Position numbers and translations under genes: made by a program
In this document: positions 50,514 through 61,874 of the stretch, one piece after another
Layout: each line of letters starts with the position of its first letter
Numbering within the stretch: position 1 is the stretch's first letter
Assembly: GCA_956465555.1 (NCBI GenBank)
Contig: OY101119.1
Coordinates: forward strand, 2,714,629-2,778,628
Direction: 5' to 3'
Length of the DNA: 64,000 nucleotides
Source of the DNA: Nitzschia sp. pyKryTriq1
Lineage: Eukaryota > Bacillariophyta > Bacillariophyceae > Bacillariales > Bacillariaceae
The notes under the pieces: model-generated
Told to the model about the DNA's origin: nothing
What the model saw: only the letters and a program-made list of their open reading frames with translations
Database searches by the model: none

Positions 50514-51512
50514 ATGAGTCGTCGTCATCAAGCATCGTCCCCAAACATGATTTACCGGTACACGTTATTGGCGGTCGCCCTTCTCGTCCTTCTGCCTGCC
50601 GGTTGGGCTTTCCGGGTCGACGATCCTCGCACTTTCACAAAAAGAACACACTCTATCCCTCGACGGCAATTAGTATTACTAAATATTGCTCCTCAGCAGC
50701 TGGGGGAATTTGAAATACTCTCGTCGGTAGCGGCCAAAGAAACACGAAAAGTGGCACTTTTGGATTTTTTGAAAGACGGCCAGGAACCCATTCCTTTCGA
50801 GTCGGCTTGGGATATGCAGAAACAAATTCTTGCGGCACACGTGGATCGACTCCTCACCACTACTACTGAGGAAACTTCGGAAACAAACCAATTTATTGAA
50901 AGTGCTACTGCTTCTCTGGACGAGTCGTCGTTGACGACGGGAAAAGATACCATCATCTTCCTTCAACACCACCCAGTCTACACGTTGGGGACGGGATCCG
51001 ACGAAAAGTTTATCACATCGGGCGGTGGTGATGTTCCAGTGGTTCGAATGGATAGAGGAGGAGAAGTCACCTACCACGGACCAGGTCAGCTCACAGCGTA
51101 TCCTATTTTGGACCTCCGAGGTTACAAGCAAGATATTCATTGGTACATTCGCGCACTGGAAGAGGCGGTAATTGTGGCTCTTTCTCGATATGGCCTCCAA
51201 GCGGAACGACAAGATGGTATTACAGGCGTTTGGGTCAATAACTGCAAAGTCGCTGCGGTCGGTATCAAATGCCGAAAATGGATCACCATGCACGGCCTGG
51301 CTGTCAATGTGGAAGAAGAAGCGCTGCGAAATTTCGATGGAATTGTTCCCTGTGGACTAGAGAATCGCCAAGTGGGGTGCGTCAATCAATTCTTATCAAA
51401 GAGTATCACGATATCGGAATTTTCAGAGACGTTGAAAGAGGCTCTAGAAGATGTCTTCCAGATAGAATTGCTCCACCACCAAACAACAAGCACCTACCCT
51501 CGCACAGATTGA
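50514..51512 (+). CDS. lipB: Octanoyltransferase (lipoyl synthesis), probably plastid
   Basis: Transfers octanoate from acyl carrier protein to the lipoyl domain of dehydrogenase E2 or H-protein, the first step of lipoate synthesis. From the ATG at 50514 the product is 332 residues. It opens with SRRHQASSPNMIYRYTLLAVALLVLLPAGWAFRVDD, a signal peptide with a WAF plastid motif. Family blocks follow: IIFLQHHPVYTLGTG, RMDRGGEVTYHGPGQLTAYPILDL, GVWVNNCKVAAVGIKCRKWITMHGLAVNV (catalytic Lys about 245 in KVAAVG), and GIVPCGLENRQVGCVNQ (catalytic Cys about 280). The next Met (50547, MIYRYTLL) is an equally good start; an upstream in-frame Met at 50265 would put about 80 extra residues before the leader and is unlikely. 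Confidence 0.93.
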   Translation: MSRRHQASSPNMIYRYTLLAVALLVLLPAGWAFRVDDPRTFTKRTHSIPRRQLVLLNIAPQQLGEFEILSSVAAKETRKVALLDFLKDGQEPIPFESAWDMQKQILAAHVDRLLTTTTEETSETNQFIESATASLDESSLTTGKDTIIFLQHHPVYTLGTGSDEKFITSGGGDVPVVRMDRGGEVTYHGPGQLTAYPILDLRGYKQDIHWYIRALEEAVIVALSRYGLQAERQDGITGVWVNNCKVAAVGIKCRKWITMHGLAVNVEEEALRNFDGIVPCGLENRQVGCVNQFLSKSITISEFSETLKEALEDVFQIELLHHQTTSTYPRTD

Positions 51513-51774
51513 AAAGACCGATGATGATGATGATTCGATTGGAAGGCTCTGGCTGGTGGCATTCATTAGTCAATAGCATACAATCACTAAGAAAGCTACA
51601 GTATGTATTTCTTCGTACGGGCACTAGTTCTAGTTATATCACTGTGGGAATAAGAATGAATCTATCGGCGGAGCCTTTGACTACATACATGAACGTGCCG
51701 CATCACCGATATTTGACTCAATCGACCAATCAAACTGTCCCACCTTCAACCGATCACGACTGATTGTGGACTGG

Positions 51775-54700
51775 ATGCAGACCGCAAAACCATATTTTTT
51801 TGAGATCGCGACGATGGGAAATCGAGATTTGAAGATGTATAGTCGACAACTGGCACCACAATCACCTCCAACGCAAGACAACTGCAGTCTTATCATGGGA
51901 CGCAAGGCAGCAGCACTCAAGAGCAAGTCGGTGGTCGTGGTCCAGTTCCCTCATGATGGTCCCATCCACAATCACTATATCAGAGGAAGAAACGAGGATG
52001 GTGAGAACGACGAAAACGAGTACGAAGACCAAGAAATTCGAGTCGCTCTGGATCTACTCGCGTCGCTTGGTGATGATTCTTCCCCGCAAAAAGTAACAAA
52101 GATGATGACGGATCCGTCGTGGGTATTGACGCGAAATCTCTGTCAGACGTTGCGATCTGCGAGTGGAATCAAGGATCAACTTCAGGCCTTGCAATCCTAT
52201 CGGAGCACTGTGTTGAACTGGAAGCAACCAATTTCATCAAACGGCTCTTCGGCCTTGTCAACGCCTTATATATTCGATGAATCGTTGGCAGGTGCTCTTT
52301 ATCGGTTATTCCTGGAATGGTCACTATCGGCCCATACACCACTGCCCTTGCAACGAGTCCTTCACTCTTGTATGCACACTTTGGATCCCGATGGAAAAGA
52401 GTTAATCTGCTCGTCGGTGCTTCGGTCGCTTTGGGCCCAGGATTCTTCCACGGCGTTATGGGAGGACCCTCTTCATTCGCTAGATGTGGCTGTCAACGCT
52501 CCATTTCTATCATCCATCCTTCAAACTACGCTCTTTGACGATTGTCTTTCCTTCATTTATTGTCGATGGGCTGAACCGTTGCTGCAGCAGCTTCACCTTC
52601 AAAACAGCGAAGGGGCAGGGCAGGCCGATGCAGCCACGCAAGGTCTCTTCCTTGCCAAACTTCTTAAAGTGCTACTACAGAATGTACAAAGTGATCAAAT
52701 AATCATTCCATTTTGCAGCGAGTTCGAAGCCTTGGTGTCACTTTTGATGAAATGTCCGACCATGCCGACGGAAGGCTTCAATACTCTTGGAATTGTCTAC
52801 GCCAAGCTGTATTTGCAGGGAAAATCGAAGTCTAGTTCACAACAATCTGTATCCAAGGCTGCCATCTTGGCTGTCCAAAGCTTGGATGAGGAGGATAGTA
52901 GTTCTGATACAACACAAATAATGCTTTCCATACTGGCTCGACTTTCGATCGTCCAAGGAATTTCCGCCACTTTGGATCTCGAGAGTTTATTGTGTGTCGT
53001 CTCTCTCAATGATAACAAGAGAGGCGACGACGACGACGAGAGCACGCCACTGGAAGTATGCTGGAAGTATTCATTACATGCTAGTCAGGTGGCGACAGAC
53101 GCGATGGATCGTTGGGCCGCACTCAAAGGCTTATCGACGTTGGCTGGTCGATGGAAGCAATGTCAGCAGCAGCTACATGGGAATGATATTATTGAGACGG
53201 ACGGGCCGTCGTCTCCTGTTGGTACGCATGTACATCAGCACCTTTTTGACGCGCTAATTCTAGATACCTTGGAGGTCGTTCTCCAAGCCTGGGAGAATCC
53301 ACCCTTGCGCAAACTTGGTACGGCTATTCCGGGGATCTTTCAAACCTTGGTACAACTTCTTCCACCTTCGAAGCGGCAAGAGCTATGCCGAACCGTGTTG
53401 GATCAGCCATTAAATCGAAAAGGAAGATATCTGGCACTTGAAATTCTGTTGCCTTACTTTCCAACCGACAAAGACGAAACCTCCCTGATAAGGGCAGACT
53501 CGCTACTGGAGGGAGTGGGCGATCGAGGACCCAATTCTGGTGCCATTGCGGATCTTTGGATTAAACTGCTGGGGTTTTACTGGAATGAAAATACCGAAGA
53601 ATCAAATCTAGAAGAATCGTTTTCAGAGTGGACGCGACAATGGGTGCCCTCCTTGAGTCGTGCCCTGCTTGAAGGAGAGTTGAGTCGCCGGAAACAAGTG
53701 GCCGCCTTTTGTATCGTTAGACTGCTCGATTGGATCAAACGCACTAAATCACTACAGTCGCATCTCTCCGAATCTATGGTACTTTTGCTGAATCACATCA
53801 GCAGTGAAGCACCGTCGTCGTCGGAGAATGCTACGGATAGAGTACTGTGGGCGTATTTGGAACTCGCAAGACAACTTCACTTGCAAAAAGTAATGACACC
53901 CGACGTAAAAGTGGCCATTGCAGAGTATGTACCCCCGAGTCGACTGCGTTGGGCTCTGACGCATGAGTCTTCATCTCTTCGGCTTGCGGCATTTCGATCT
54001 TTGGAATCCATGGTTGGAAATGTGTACAATGAAGGAATACTGGAAGAAGCTGAGATGTGGAAAGGCACAATCCCTTTTTCCATCAAGTCAACGGATAAAC
54101 AGGAATATACCACGGAAATTCTGCTTTGTCTTACAACCTTTTTGGATCGATTTTCAGCTTGGGAAGCCACATTCAACACCGAGACTGAAACCGACGTTCC
54201 TCTTCAGAACTTTTACTCTTTTGCTGCCGATTTTGTAATTGGCCGTTTGACTTTAAAACTAGGTGTTTATCCTGGAACTGTGGTCGACAAGGAAGAATTC
54301 AGTTTGGTGCTGCTGGAGACCATGCTGGCGTTTGTGTTGCAAGACCAGTCATTCAGTAGTGACAATGCCACTCGGAATGGGATTGTGTTCCAAAGGAAGC
54401 GTCAAGAGGCGGAGCAGGCTACCATGTCGGCACTTTTAAAATGTATCTTGCAACAGGAGGCTTTTGCAGCACTGTTCTCCCTGTTGCATTCTCCATGGGA
54501 TGGTACTCGAGCTATTGCCTTTCGCGTACTTTCCAAACTTGTTGTGGCAGCTCATTCGAAGGACTTACCCCTCCCAGAGGCTTACTCGGACGACTTGGGA
54601 CTCCACCAGCTGAAGTCTCGTGGGTTTTATCTGGCGTCCTCCCCACGACAAAGAGAAGCCGATACCGGTTCTAGGTTTTTGGCTTTTGTGTTTATGTCAA

Positions 54701-57700
54701 AGAAATCTGGCGAGGAAAGAGACCAGTATCTATCGGAATTGATTGGCTTATTGAGTGTCCGGCTCTTGCGAATGAAGGAATGCCTGAAAGATGTTCTGAA
54801 CAACGGGCCATCAGCTGTAGACTCTGGGACTGCACTTCCGCTCGCCCATGGTATCATCCACGCAATTCTCTTGACTGTTCAGCACCAGAAACTTCTTGTG
54901 AAAACGCAAAGCAAAATTAATTCTACGGACCAGGCAAGAAATCAACTCTACGAGAATCTGATTGGAATCTTCTGTGAAGCCATACAATTGTCCTTGAACA
55001 TCGTTGCCGATGTACGGGACGGAGAAAGCGTGGAGGGCATGGATGATACTCTTTTTGGTGATGGTGGCGACGAAAATACCAGATCATCGGGGACGCCCCT
55101 CAATGTCAATACCGGGGCGATAGGTGCGAATGGAAATTTTTCGAAGCTCGCCCAAACGAACGAGGAAGCACAAGAACATAGACTTACTGTGCAACGGGTT
55201 GTTGTAAGTTACAAATTGAATGACTGGAATGAAGCCTTTTCCGATGCTCACATGTCAAATTATGTAGGTCGGGACTTGGTTGTTAACAAAAGAAACGTGC
55301 GCTGCAGCTTCTGCGGTCATAGCAGCCCAGGATTTTGATGCTTCGCCTGATTTAGTACAGAAGTTTGGAACGCTGCTGATTTCCACGCTGACATCGCTGA
55401 AGCACGCCGGTGCTGCTTTTTCTGCACGCGATTCCCTACAGGAGATCGCGATTGCATGTATACGGAGTAACAAGGAAGAGCTACAATCAATCCCCGAGAA
55501 ATGGATTGATAGATTGTTGGACGAGATGTGCTCTGTCGAGAGGGTCCGGGATTCAACGTTGCGAAGGAGCACCGGCTATGCCCTCGGTTTCCTTGCACTG
55601 ATGCGGTCAGAGCTAGCGATAAGATCATCTGTGTCGATGATGTGCTCTCGCGTTTTGACAAGGCTTGTCGCGTACTCACTGCCAGCTGAAAATCAACTGA
55701 AAAGTACGCTTTCTGGGCTCAACGTGTTAAGGAAAGGGCGGCAATGCGTTGCTAGTGTTTTCTATTCTTCGACTTTTGACACCGGTGCCAACCTACTCCT
55801 TCCAGATTCACGGTATGAGGTGAGGTATTGGGTGGTGAAGCTGTGTGTGATCCCGAGTTGGTCTATCTCACCGTCTCTTCTTTATAGGCGCGCTGCCGTG
55901 TCCATGCATTGAATGTCTTGAGAATGATCATTCTTGACGCACCTCTTGCTGATGTCATGAGACCCTTCATTGGAGACGCGATAGTCTCTTCCCTGCTTGG
56001 GTACAGCGATCCGTCGTGGGCTGTTCGAAATTCAGCAACAATGGTATTTTCAGCTGCGATGTTGCGGGTGGTTGACGCTGATAAAAATGCCTCAAATACG
56101 GATCGGACGAGCAGTCAGGCGATGACGGTGACAGAGCTCTTTCGACGCTACCCAGTGCTTTCAACGTTCTTACCAGCTATGATGGAGCATTGTTTGGTGG
56201 ATCAGGATAAGCAAGTGAATTCACAACTATTTCCGATCCTGCAACTTTTTTCGAGGATCCAACCTGTCGCTCATTCTGGAGGCGTGCCTGCGACTCAAGC
56301 TTATCCCGGCATCATTCGGAAAGCCTTGGGTAACAAACACCATGCAATACGTGCGGTAGCTGCGCGCTCCTTGGCGAATGTATGTTCTGATGAGATGGAT
56401 AGTCCATCGTCTTTCTTCTGGAGTTTGAAGATTAGCCATTCTGCTCTCATGGAGCCAAGTGACGAAGTCGCTCTCGATTGGAACGCTGTGGACGGAAATC
56501 TTCTAGCAATCAGCTCGATGCTTTCCGCTGGCTTGCCGGTCAGGAATGTACTGTTCGATCTGGGAATTCATTCAACATTGATGCGGATAATCCAGGTCAA
56601 AGATGGATCGACACAATATCCGCCTTCGTGCATTTCCACCGCAGTGGACATACTGGCTCAGATCGCTGTGGACTCTGATCAGCGAAAACCCTTGATTGTA
56701 TCCTGTATGGATATTGTCGACAATCGAAAGTTTGAGAGGATGGCAGGTGGAGCTTTGGCATACGAATCAGCTGCAAAGGCAACGATTATGCTGATGCAAG
56801 GTGATATATGGGATCCATCCCAAAGTAGCACCTTTGGCGACAGTCTGGCAAGTTTGCAATCACTGCTATCGTCCGATTTAATCGACGTCCGGCTTGTAGC
56901 TGTGAAAGCGTTCAAGAAAACAATATACAAGAACATTGATCAAATTCTTTCGCAGACAGCAAAAAGAGCCGTGAACGCTGATCAAACGCTGTCGAGAATC
57001 GCCGCCGTTCTACTCAGATGCATGGAGGTTGAAATGAACCGCCCAGGATCGGCACAAGATTGTCTTGGCCCTCATGTCCCGACTGTAAGGCGTTTGTCAC
57101 GCTGCTTTCTAGAATGTTTCGATGGATATCAAAATTTAAATGAGCCTGCCCATTTGTTCATGGTACAAGATCGGGAGCAGAATGGCGCGTTATGGCGAAC
57201 GGCGATGGCTATGGTGGAGCATGAGCAGTTTCTAAGGGAGCCAGCAATAGAGCCAAATGGTGAGGCTTTTCTTTCCGGGAATGCTGCGGAGCTTATGTCA
57301 ATCCAAATTGCGTCCGATCTAGTCAGTGAGAACCTGGAAGATCAGAAACTGGAAACATTCGTAAAGGTTATTTGTCATCTGAACAATTCTCAGGCCTCGT
57401 GGAGATCTCGTTTCAGTGCGACCAAAGCCGTTGAAAACAGTCGCACCCTTGAACTTCCAGCCCATTCTAAATTGCGAGGGAGGGTGTTGCGAGAATTATT
57501 AGAAATTCTTCAAGATTCTGATCCCGATGTCCGAAAATGTGCGGCTCGAGCTGCCAGATATGCCGAATCCTTGGGGCAACGAAATGATGAGGGTCCCTTG
57601 TCCGGGCTCCCAGTACCTACTCTGTGTAGACTGTACCCCGTAGTCTTCCGTTCGAAGTCTGGCGACGAGGCGATGGCATCAATGACGATCAATTCCCTCC

Positions 57701-58272
57701 TAAAGATTGTGCTCGAAAACTCTCGAGGTCTTGTTCCTGCGATACAGGCTCTAGATGCAGAGATGGAGCAAACACGAAATATCGGTGACCCTTCTACTCT
57801 CACACACTCCTCGGCAGGGCGAAGGATTTTCGAAGAAGAAGATCCGAATCCGTTCAACGAACGGCTCTTGAGCAGTCAATTGGCAATACAAGCTATGGTG
57901 CGATGTCCTCCTTGTGAATATTCCACAGCGACCAACGAGACCGGTCAGAGCCTTCTTCGGGAACTTTTTACAGCTATGACCAGCATTCGCAAAACGAGCG
58001 ATCGCAGAGATTTGACTCATGACATGAGTCGTTTCCCGGTTGTGTTTCCTTCGCTACATGGACTACTTGGTACCATAGTCGCATCGATCTTTGTTGGCCT
58101 TGTTGTGGATGATGATCAAGTTGAGATCCAGCAATTGGCCAAGGGTTTTCTTGAGAGCTCATCATCGAGCATGCATCCAGAAATCATGGCCGTTACTGAG
58201 TGTTTGTTGCATGCACAGAGGGGGGACGAGGCCACAAAGATCTCACTCGAAAAGTGTTTGTTCTTACTCTAG
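51775..58272 (+). CDS. THADA: THADA/Trm732-like HEAT-repeat protein (DUF2428)
   Basis: Large helical-repeat scaffold that in yeast and animals partners the Trm7/FTSJ1 methyltransferase for 2'-O-methylation of tRNA C32. Three exons, 51775-55203, 55268-55819 and 55888-58272, give about 2,121 residues. Both introns (64 and 68 bp) close in phase. The diagnostic middle region reads VQRVVVGTWLLTKETCAA across intron 1, DSTLRRSTGYALGFLALMRSE (about 1240), then RVHALNVLRMIILDAPLADV across intron 2, and SDPSWAVRNSATMVFSAAMLRV (about 1370), all hallmarks of DUF2428/THADA. The flanks are alpha-solenoid with a C-terminal stretch DSDPDVRKCAARAARYAES typical of HEAT. The first ATG may not be used; MGRKAAALKSKS at 51895 is a good alternative. 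Partner enzyme not in this window. Confidence 0.86.
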
Positions 58273-58827
58273 AACGTGATACCTGCTTTCACTTTCTACC
58301 CGATAGCGGAGTACTCGTGTTCGTAGTCTACGTGGTGTCTGACTTCTAATCAATCGACTTCTATCTCTCCTGTGCCATTGCACTATAGAATTTAGCTCCT
58401 CTGCGAAAACACGCAGCATTTACTGCGTACGGTAGCATTATTGATTATTGTACCCCCCATTACCGTACGAAGTACGTACACCACTGATGTCATGACTGAA
58501 GCCTCGTGACTCGGTTCGGGTCTCGACGATAGATTTCGCAGTTCGCATCTTCTCGCAGGATCTTTGCGCGCCAGGCGGCCAATCGAAAATCCCAGCGTGC
58601 GACGATCGATGGACGACAGAAACAAATCAATCATCATCATGAGAACACGGTTGTCATCGCTTACCAGCTGCTGCCGTCTCCAACACAATCTCGAAGGTTC
58701 CGTTATCTTCGCTTTGCATCGATCATTGCCTCCGACCCTGTCAAAAAAAGAAGCTCCACAATCAATGCCCCCTTTCGAAACAAAAAGTTGAAAAACACAA
58801 AAGAAAACTTTGAATCACAGCATCATC
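58273..58827. other. Spacer between THADA and small plastid protein
   Basis: Contains the upstream region of the next gene; chance frames only. Confidence 0.5.
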
Positions 58828-59310
58828 ATGAGACCTCCTGTTGGCGTCCTCGCTCTACTGCTTCTTTCCATCACGACTATCGAATCGTTTGTGCCCACTG
58901 TGGCCGTCCAAGTGAGAACGAAGACTGCCACAGAAACCCGCGTCGACTACAAAAATCGTGACGAGATTGCTCACGAGCTGATCGAATTGATCCCTGGAGA
59001 GCACCGGGCTCACACAAAAGATTACAGCCCCTGGAAGCGCATCGTGGAATTGGAACGCGCCGAAGACCAAGTTCAGGAATTGCAAAAAAAGTTGGACAAA
59101 GTTAAAAAGGAAGAAAAAGCGATTGAGAATTTGGAGCAAGTTGCCTATGCTTTGTTTCTCCAGATCGCTCTTTTGGGCGAAGAGAGAAACAGCATCCCGA
59201 AGCTCGTCAAACGACTATTCCGTCTCACAACCCAGCGAATCAACAAGACTATCGGAAAGAATGTGGATCGAGCATTGAAAGCACTGCACATGTTCCATGA
59301 GTACGAATAG
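58828..59310 (+). CDS. Small plastid-targeted coiled-coil protein, unknown function
   Basis: 160 residues from the ATG at 58828. The leader RPPVGVLALLLLSITTIESFVPT is a signal peptide with an SF-type plastid motif at the cleavage site. The mature part is charged and helical with a coiled coil (VELERAEDQVQELQKKLDKVKKEEKAIENLEQ) and a basic C-terminal helix (SIPKLVKRLFRLTTQRINKTIGKNVDRALKALHMF). No family is recognised. Size and layout suit a thylakoid or stromal assembly helper, which is inference only. Confidence 0.7.
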   Translation: MRPPVGVLALLLLSITTIESFVPTVAVQVRTKTATETRVDYKNRDEIAHELIELIPGEHRAHTKDYSPWKRIVELERAEDQVQELQKKLDKVKKEEKAIENLEQVAYALFLQIALLGEERNSIPKLVKRLFRLTTQRINKTIGKNVDRALKALHMFHEYE

Positions 59311-59626
59311 GGAAGAGCACTGAAACCTTGCGAGTTGGCTGTCATGACGACCAACCAGACTGATTGCTGCAAGTGAAGAATTACATGTTTGGCTCTCTTG
59401 GAATTACACACTAGGGCAACGAGTTTTAAAATCCAACACTATACAAGTTTCTCTCTCTTCTAGTAGGATAACGACTGGACTTCACTGAGCCGCCTCAAGA
59501 CGTAGTACATCATAGTAGAAGCTGCTGTTAGTTTCTTTCTTCTGGACAACTAAGCAGAGCACCACTCGAACTAGCAGCCGACTCGTCGTCGCATCCCAGC
59601 AAGCCTCCCAACATAGAAGTACTATT
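59311..59626. other. Convergent spacer
   Basis: 3' flanks of two convergent genes; no feature is seen. Confidence 0.5.
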
Positions 59627-60142
59627 TCATCTCTGGGCATTTTTCCTTCTCTCTAAATATTCATCGATGCCGTCCAAACTCTTCTTCCAAGCATCTTTCG
59701 TCCCTTTCACAATTATCGGTTTCAAAAGCTTGCCCAGCCAACGCTGTTCCATACCGGCTTCGTATATGATACGAGTACCATCAGTAGGACGACCTCCCAC
59801 TGGTTCCAACACTACTCGTTCCACCCACTTCTTGCATAGCGGAGCATTCGATTCGAACACCGAGAAGGCCCAAACCCTTTCTGGTATCAAAACAATGAAT
59901 TCTTCGCTCGCTTCCAATCCACCCAATACCACCCGACGTGTGGCTCCCGCAACCCCCTTCTTCTCGGGAGGACTAGTTTCCTCGCAGGAGATCATGCCTT
60001 CGTACCACTCTACCCATCGGGAATGATCCATGAGGATATCCCAGATCTGACTCGCTGTTGCCTTGACGGTCACCTCCACTCGTATTTTGAGCGGGGCGCG
60101 ATCCGGGAACGATACGGTACTCTTCTGTAATGAATAAGGCAT
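59627..60142 (-). CDS. SRPBCC (START-like) domain protein
   Basis: 171 residues from the ATG at 60142, essentially one SRPBCC/polyketide cyclase-like lipid or ligand-binding fold. IRVEVTVKATASQIWDILMDHSRWVEWYEGMISCEE is the typical first strand-helix-W..W block. GATRRVVLGGLEASEEFIVLIPERVWAFSVFESN follows, and the final long helix is KPIIVKGTKDAWKKSLDGIDEYLERR. The ligand is unknown. The frame remains open upstream through KGNYTAD to a CCAG acceptor-like site near 60183, so an additional 5' exon (perhaps with a targeting signal) is possible; I could not find a join without a stop. Confidence 0.78.
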   Translation of the reverse strand: MPYSLQKSTVSFPDRAPLKIRVEVTVKATASQIWDILMDHSRWVEWYEGMISCEETSPPEKKGVAGATRRVVLGGLEASEEFIVLIPERVWAFSVFESNAPLCKKWVERVVLEPVGGRPTDGTRIIYEAGMEQRWLGKLLKPIIVKGTKDAWKKSLDGIDEYLERRKNAQR

Positions 60143-60814
60143 ATCGGCGGTGTAATTTCCTTTCGCAGCTGCGATCGGGATTCTGGAATGGTAAGGAACA
60201 AGAGTTATAAAGCAAATACAAGTATTTACACAATGCCTCTCGGTGTGTCACTTACTTCACCACTCTATCGAGAACCGAGGCGAAGGGGTGTGAAACTGAA
60301 AAAAAGAAGATCTTGCAACATCGTGAAGCGTGCGACCTTGCCGAAGCAAAGCGAAGCAGGACTCCTCACTCAAATTGGTTCGGATGGATCGAATTTGAAA
60401 TTTGAGCTCTCTGCAGCAGGTCATGTGGGAGCTCGTGGAGAAGCAGTCAATGCAGTCGAATAGTCATCACTCGTCGTTTTGGTGGAATGTGGAATAATGT
60501 TCTCGTCTCGCCGCCATGCGCCCGGCCTGCCCGGCTCGGCTCGGCTCGGCTCGGAGGACGATCAATGGGCAGACAAAAGAGAGCACCACAGCAAAAAAAA
60601 AAATGAGAAGAGTTCTCTTCGATTCTTCTCTTATTCACACTCGCGTAATAGTTCTCAAATCTCAATTCTCAACGCACGTGACTACTCGTATTACACCAAG
60701 ATGACATCGTGCACGAAAGTCCATGTTCGATCATCTTAGAAAGCAGAAAGCAGCACTGAGATAAGAGACAAAGACACTTTTCCCTACTAAAAGAGGTGCA
60801 TTAAGACCCGCATC
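60143..60814. other. Divergent spacer with CGGCT tandem
   Basis: Contains a four-unit CGGCT tandem at about 60534-60554 and an A-rich run near 60593-60603. A possible first exon of the SRPBCC gene may lie in 60270-60420 on the minus strand but cannot be confirmed. Confidence 0.45.
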
Positions 60815-61699
60815 ATGTCAAAAAAGTCACAGAAAATAAGCGATGCAAAGGATGTCTCGTCCGATCCTTCCACCGATTTGAATTTAGTAGAAGAAGGGCG
60901 GAAAGATGGCAAAGAGGCATTTTCCAGCGACCGGGTTTCCGAGACGGAGGCCACTATGGACGACCCATCGAGGCCACAGCCTTCGACAAATCGAACCCAG
61001 AGCAGGAAGACTACTCAGCTTTTGGTGGTGTTTGTGTGTATTACCCTCTTTTTGGGCGGAATTGGCGCACTTCTCGGAGTGCTGTTACCAAAATACTTAA
61101 ATGGCGGAGATGATGAAGTTACCAGCAGCAGTTATTCAGAAAACGATAGCCCCAGTGCTGTGCCAGTAGACGACAAGAATACTACGAGCATCATGAATAT
61201 CACCGGTAGCTACAACTACACCAGCCTGGATCCTCCTGATGATCGAAATGGTGGCTTTTACGCTGATTCTCGAGCGGAAGCCCTCTACGATGGGTACACC
61301 GATGTTCTAGAAGGAGGCAAGATTTTGGCTTGGAAGCAGTCGCTACAACAACAAGACAGTGTTCACCGTGTCGCTTTTGACATGGAGGTACCACAGGAGA
61401 TTTCCGAGGTAGCCATTTATGGCATTGTACTCGAGCGTTGGGGTTTAAACGCTCCAGTTTCTATCCAATTGCAACTATTTGATAGCGAGGGCTCCAGCTT
61501 TTATGATAGTATCCTCTTCACTTCTGTCGAAGGAGAAGGCGAATGGGTGGAGACTTTCATGACGTCGGTCATTGAAAAGAACAAGGGGCGCTTGGTAACG
61601 AAAGTATTTTTGGACGTGACTTGTCCGAGAACTGAGGAGAGAATCGAAACTTTGAACAGGAACATGCGGTGTGGTATCAGTGAAGTTGACTTTCTCTAA
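60815..61699 (+). CDS. Type II single-pass membrane protein with beta-rich ectodomain
   Basis: 294 residues. A polar, Ser/Asp-rich cytosolic head precedes one strong helix (LLVVFVCITLFLGGIGALLGVLLPKYL, about 70-96). The outer part has N-glycosylation sequons in NTTSIMNITGSYNYTS. The outer domain (about 145-294) includes FYADSRAEALYDGYTDVLEGGKILAWKQSL, HRVAFDMEVPQEISEVAIYGIVLERWGLNAPVSIQLQLFDSEGSSF and GRLVTKVFLDVTCPRTEERI. Its strand rhythm resembles a jelly-roll or discoidin-like adhesion or carbohydrate-binding module, but no specific family can be named. The cell surface or secretory pathway is inferred. Confidence 0.68.
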   Translation: MSKKSQKISDAKDVSSDPSTDLNLVEEGRKDGKEAFSSDRVSETEATMDDPSRPQPSTNRTQSRKTTQLLVVFVCITLFLGGIGALLGVLLPKYLNGGDDEVTSSSYSENDSPSAVPVDDKNTTSIMNITGSYNYTSLDPPDDRNGGFYADSRAEALYDGYTDVLEGGKILAWKQSLQQQDSVHRVAFDMEVPQEISEVAIYGIVLERWGLNAPVSIQLQLFDSEGSSFYDSILFTSVEGEGEWVETFMTSVIEKNKGRLVTKVFLDVTCPRTEERIETLNRNMRCGISEVDFL

Positions 61700-61874
61700 A
61701 AACATTCAAAGCAGGGGTGCATGCATCTGTTATAGAATATGCCAGCGCTTTGCTAGATGAGTCGAGTCGTTCATGTTGAGTTGAATGTGATAGTCTGCAA
61801 TGCCGTTTCCATAGAATAGCATACGGGTACTGTGTTTTCTTTTTCTCTCAACTATCCAAACATGGTACCGGCGC

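Noticed and set aside
60270-60420. Upstream exon for the SRPBCC protein beginning at MTCCREL
   Set aside because: The frame meets a stop before any donor that would join in phase to the main exon.
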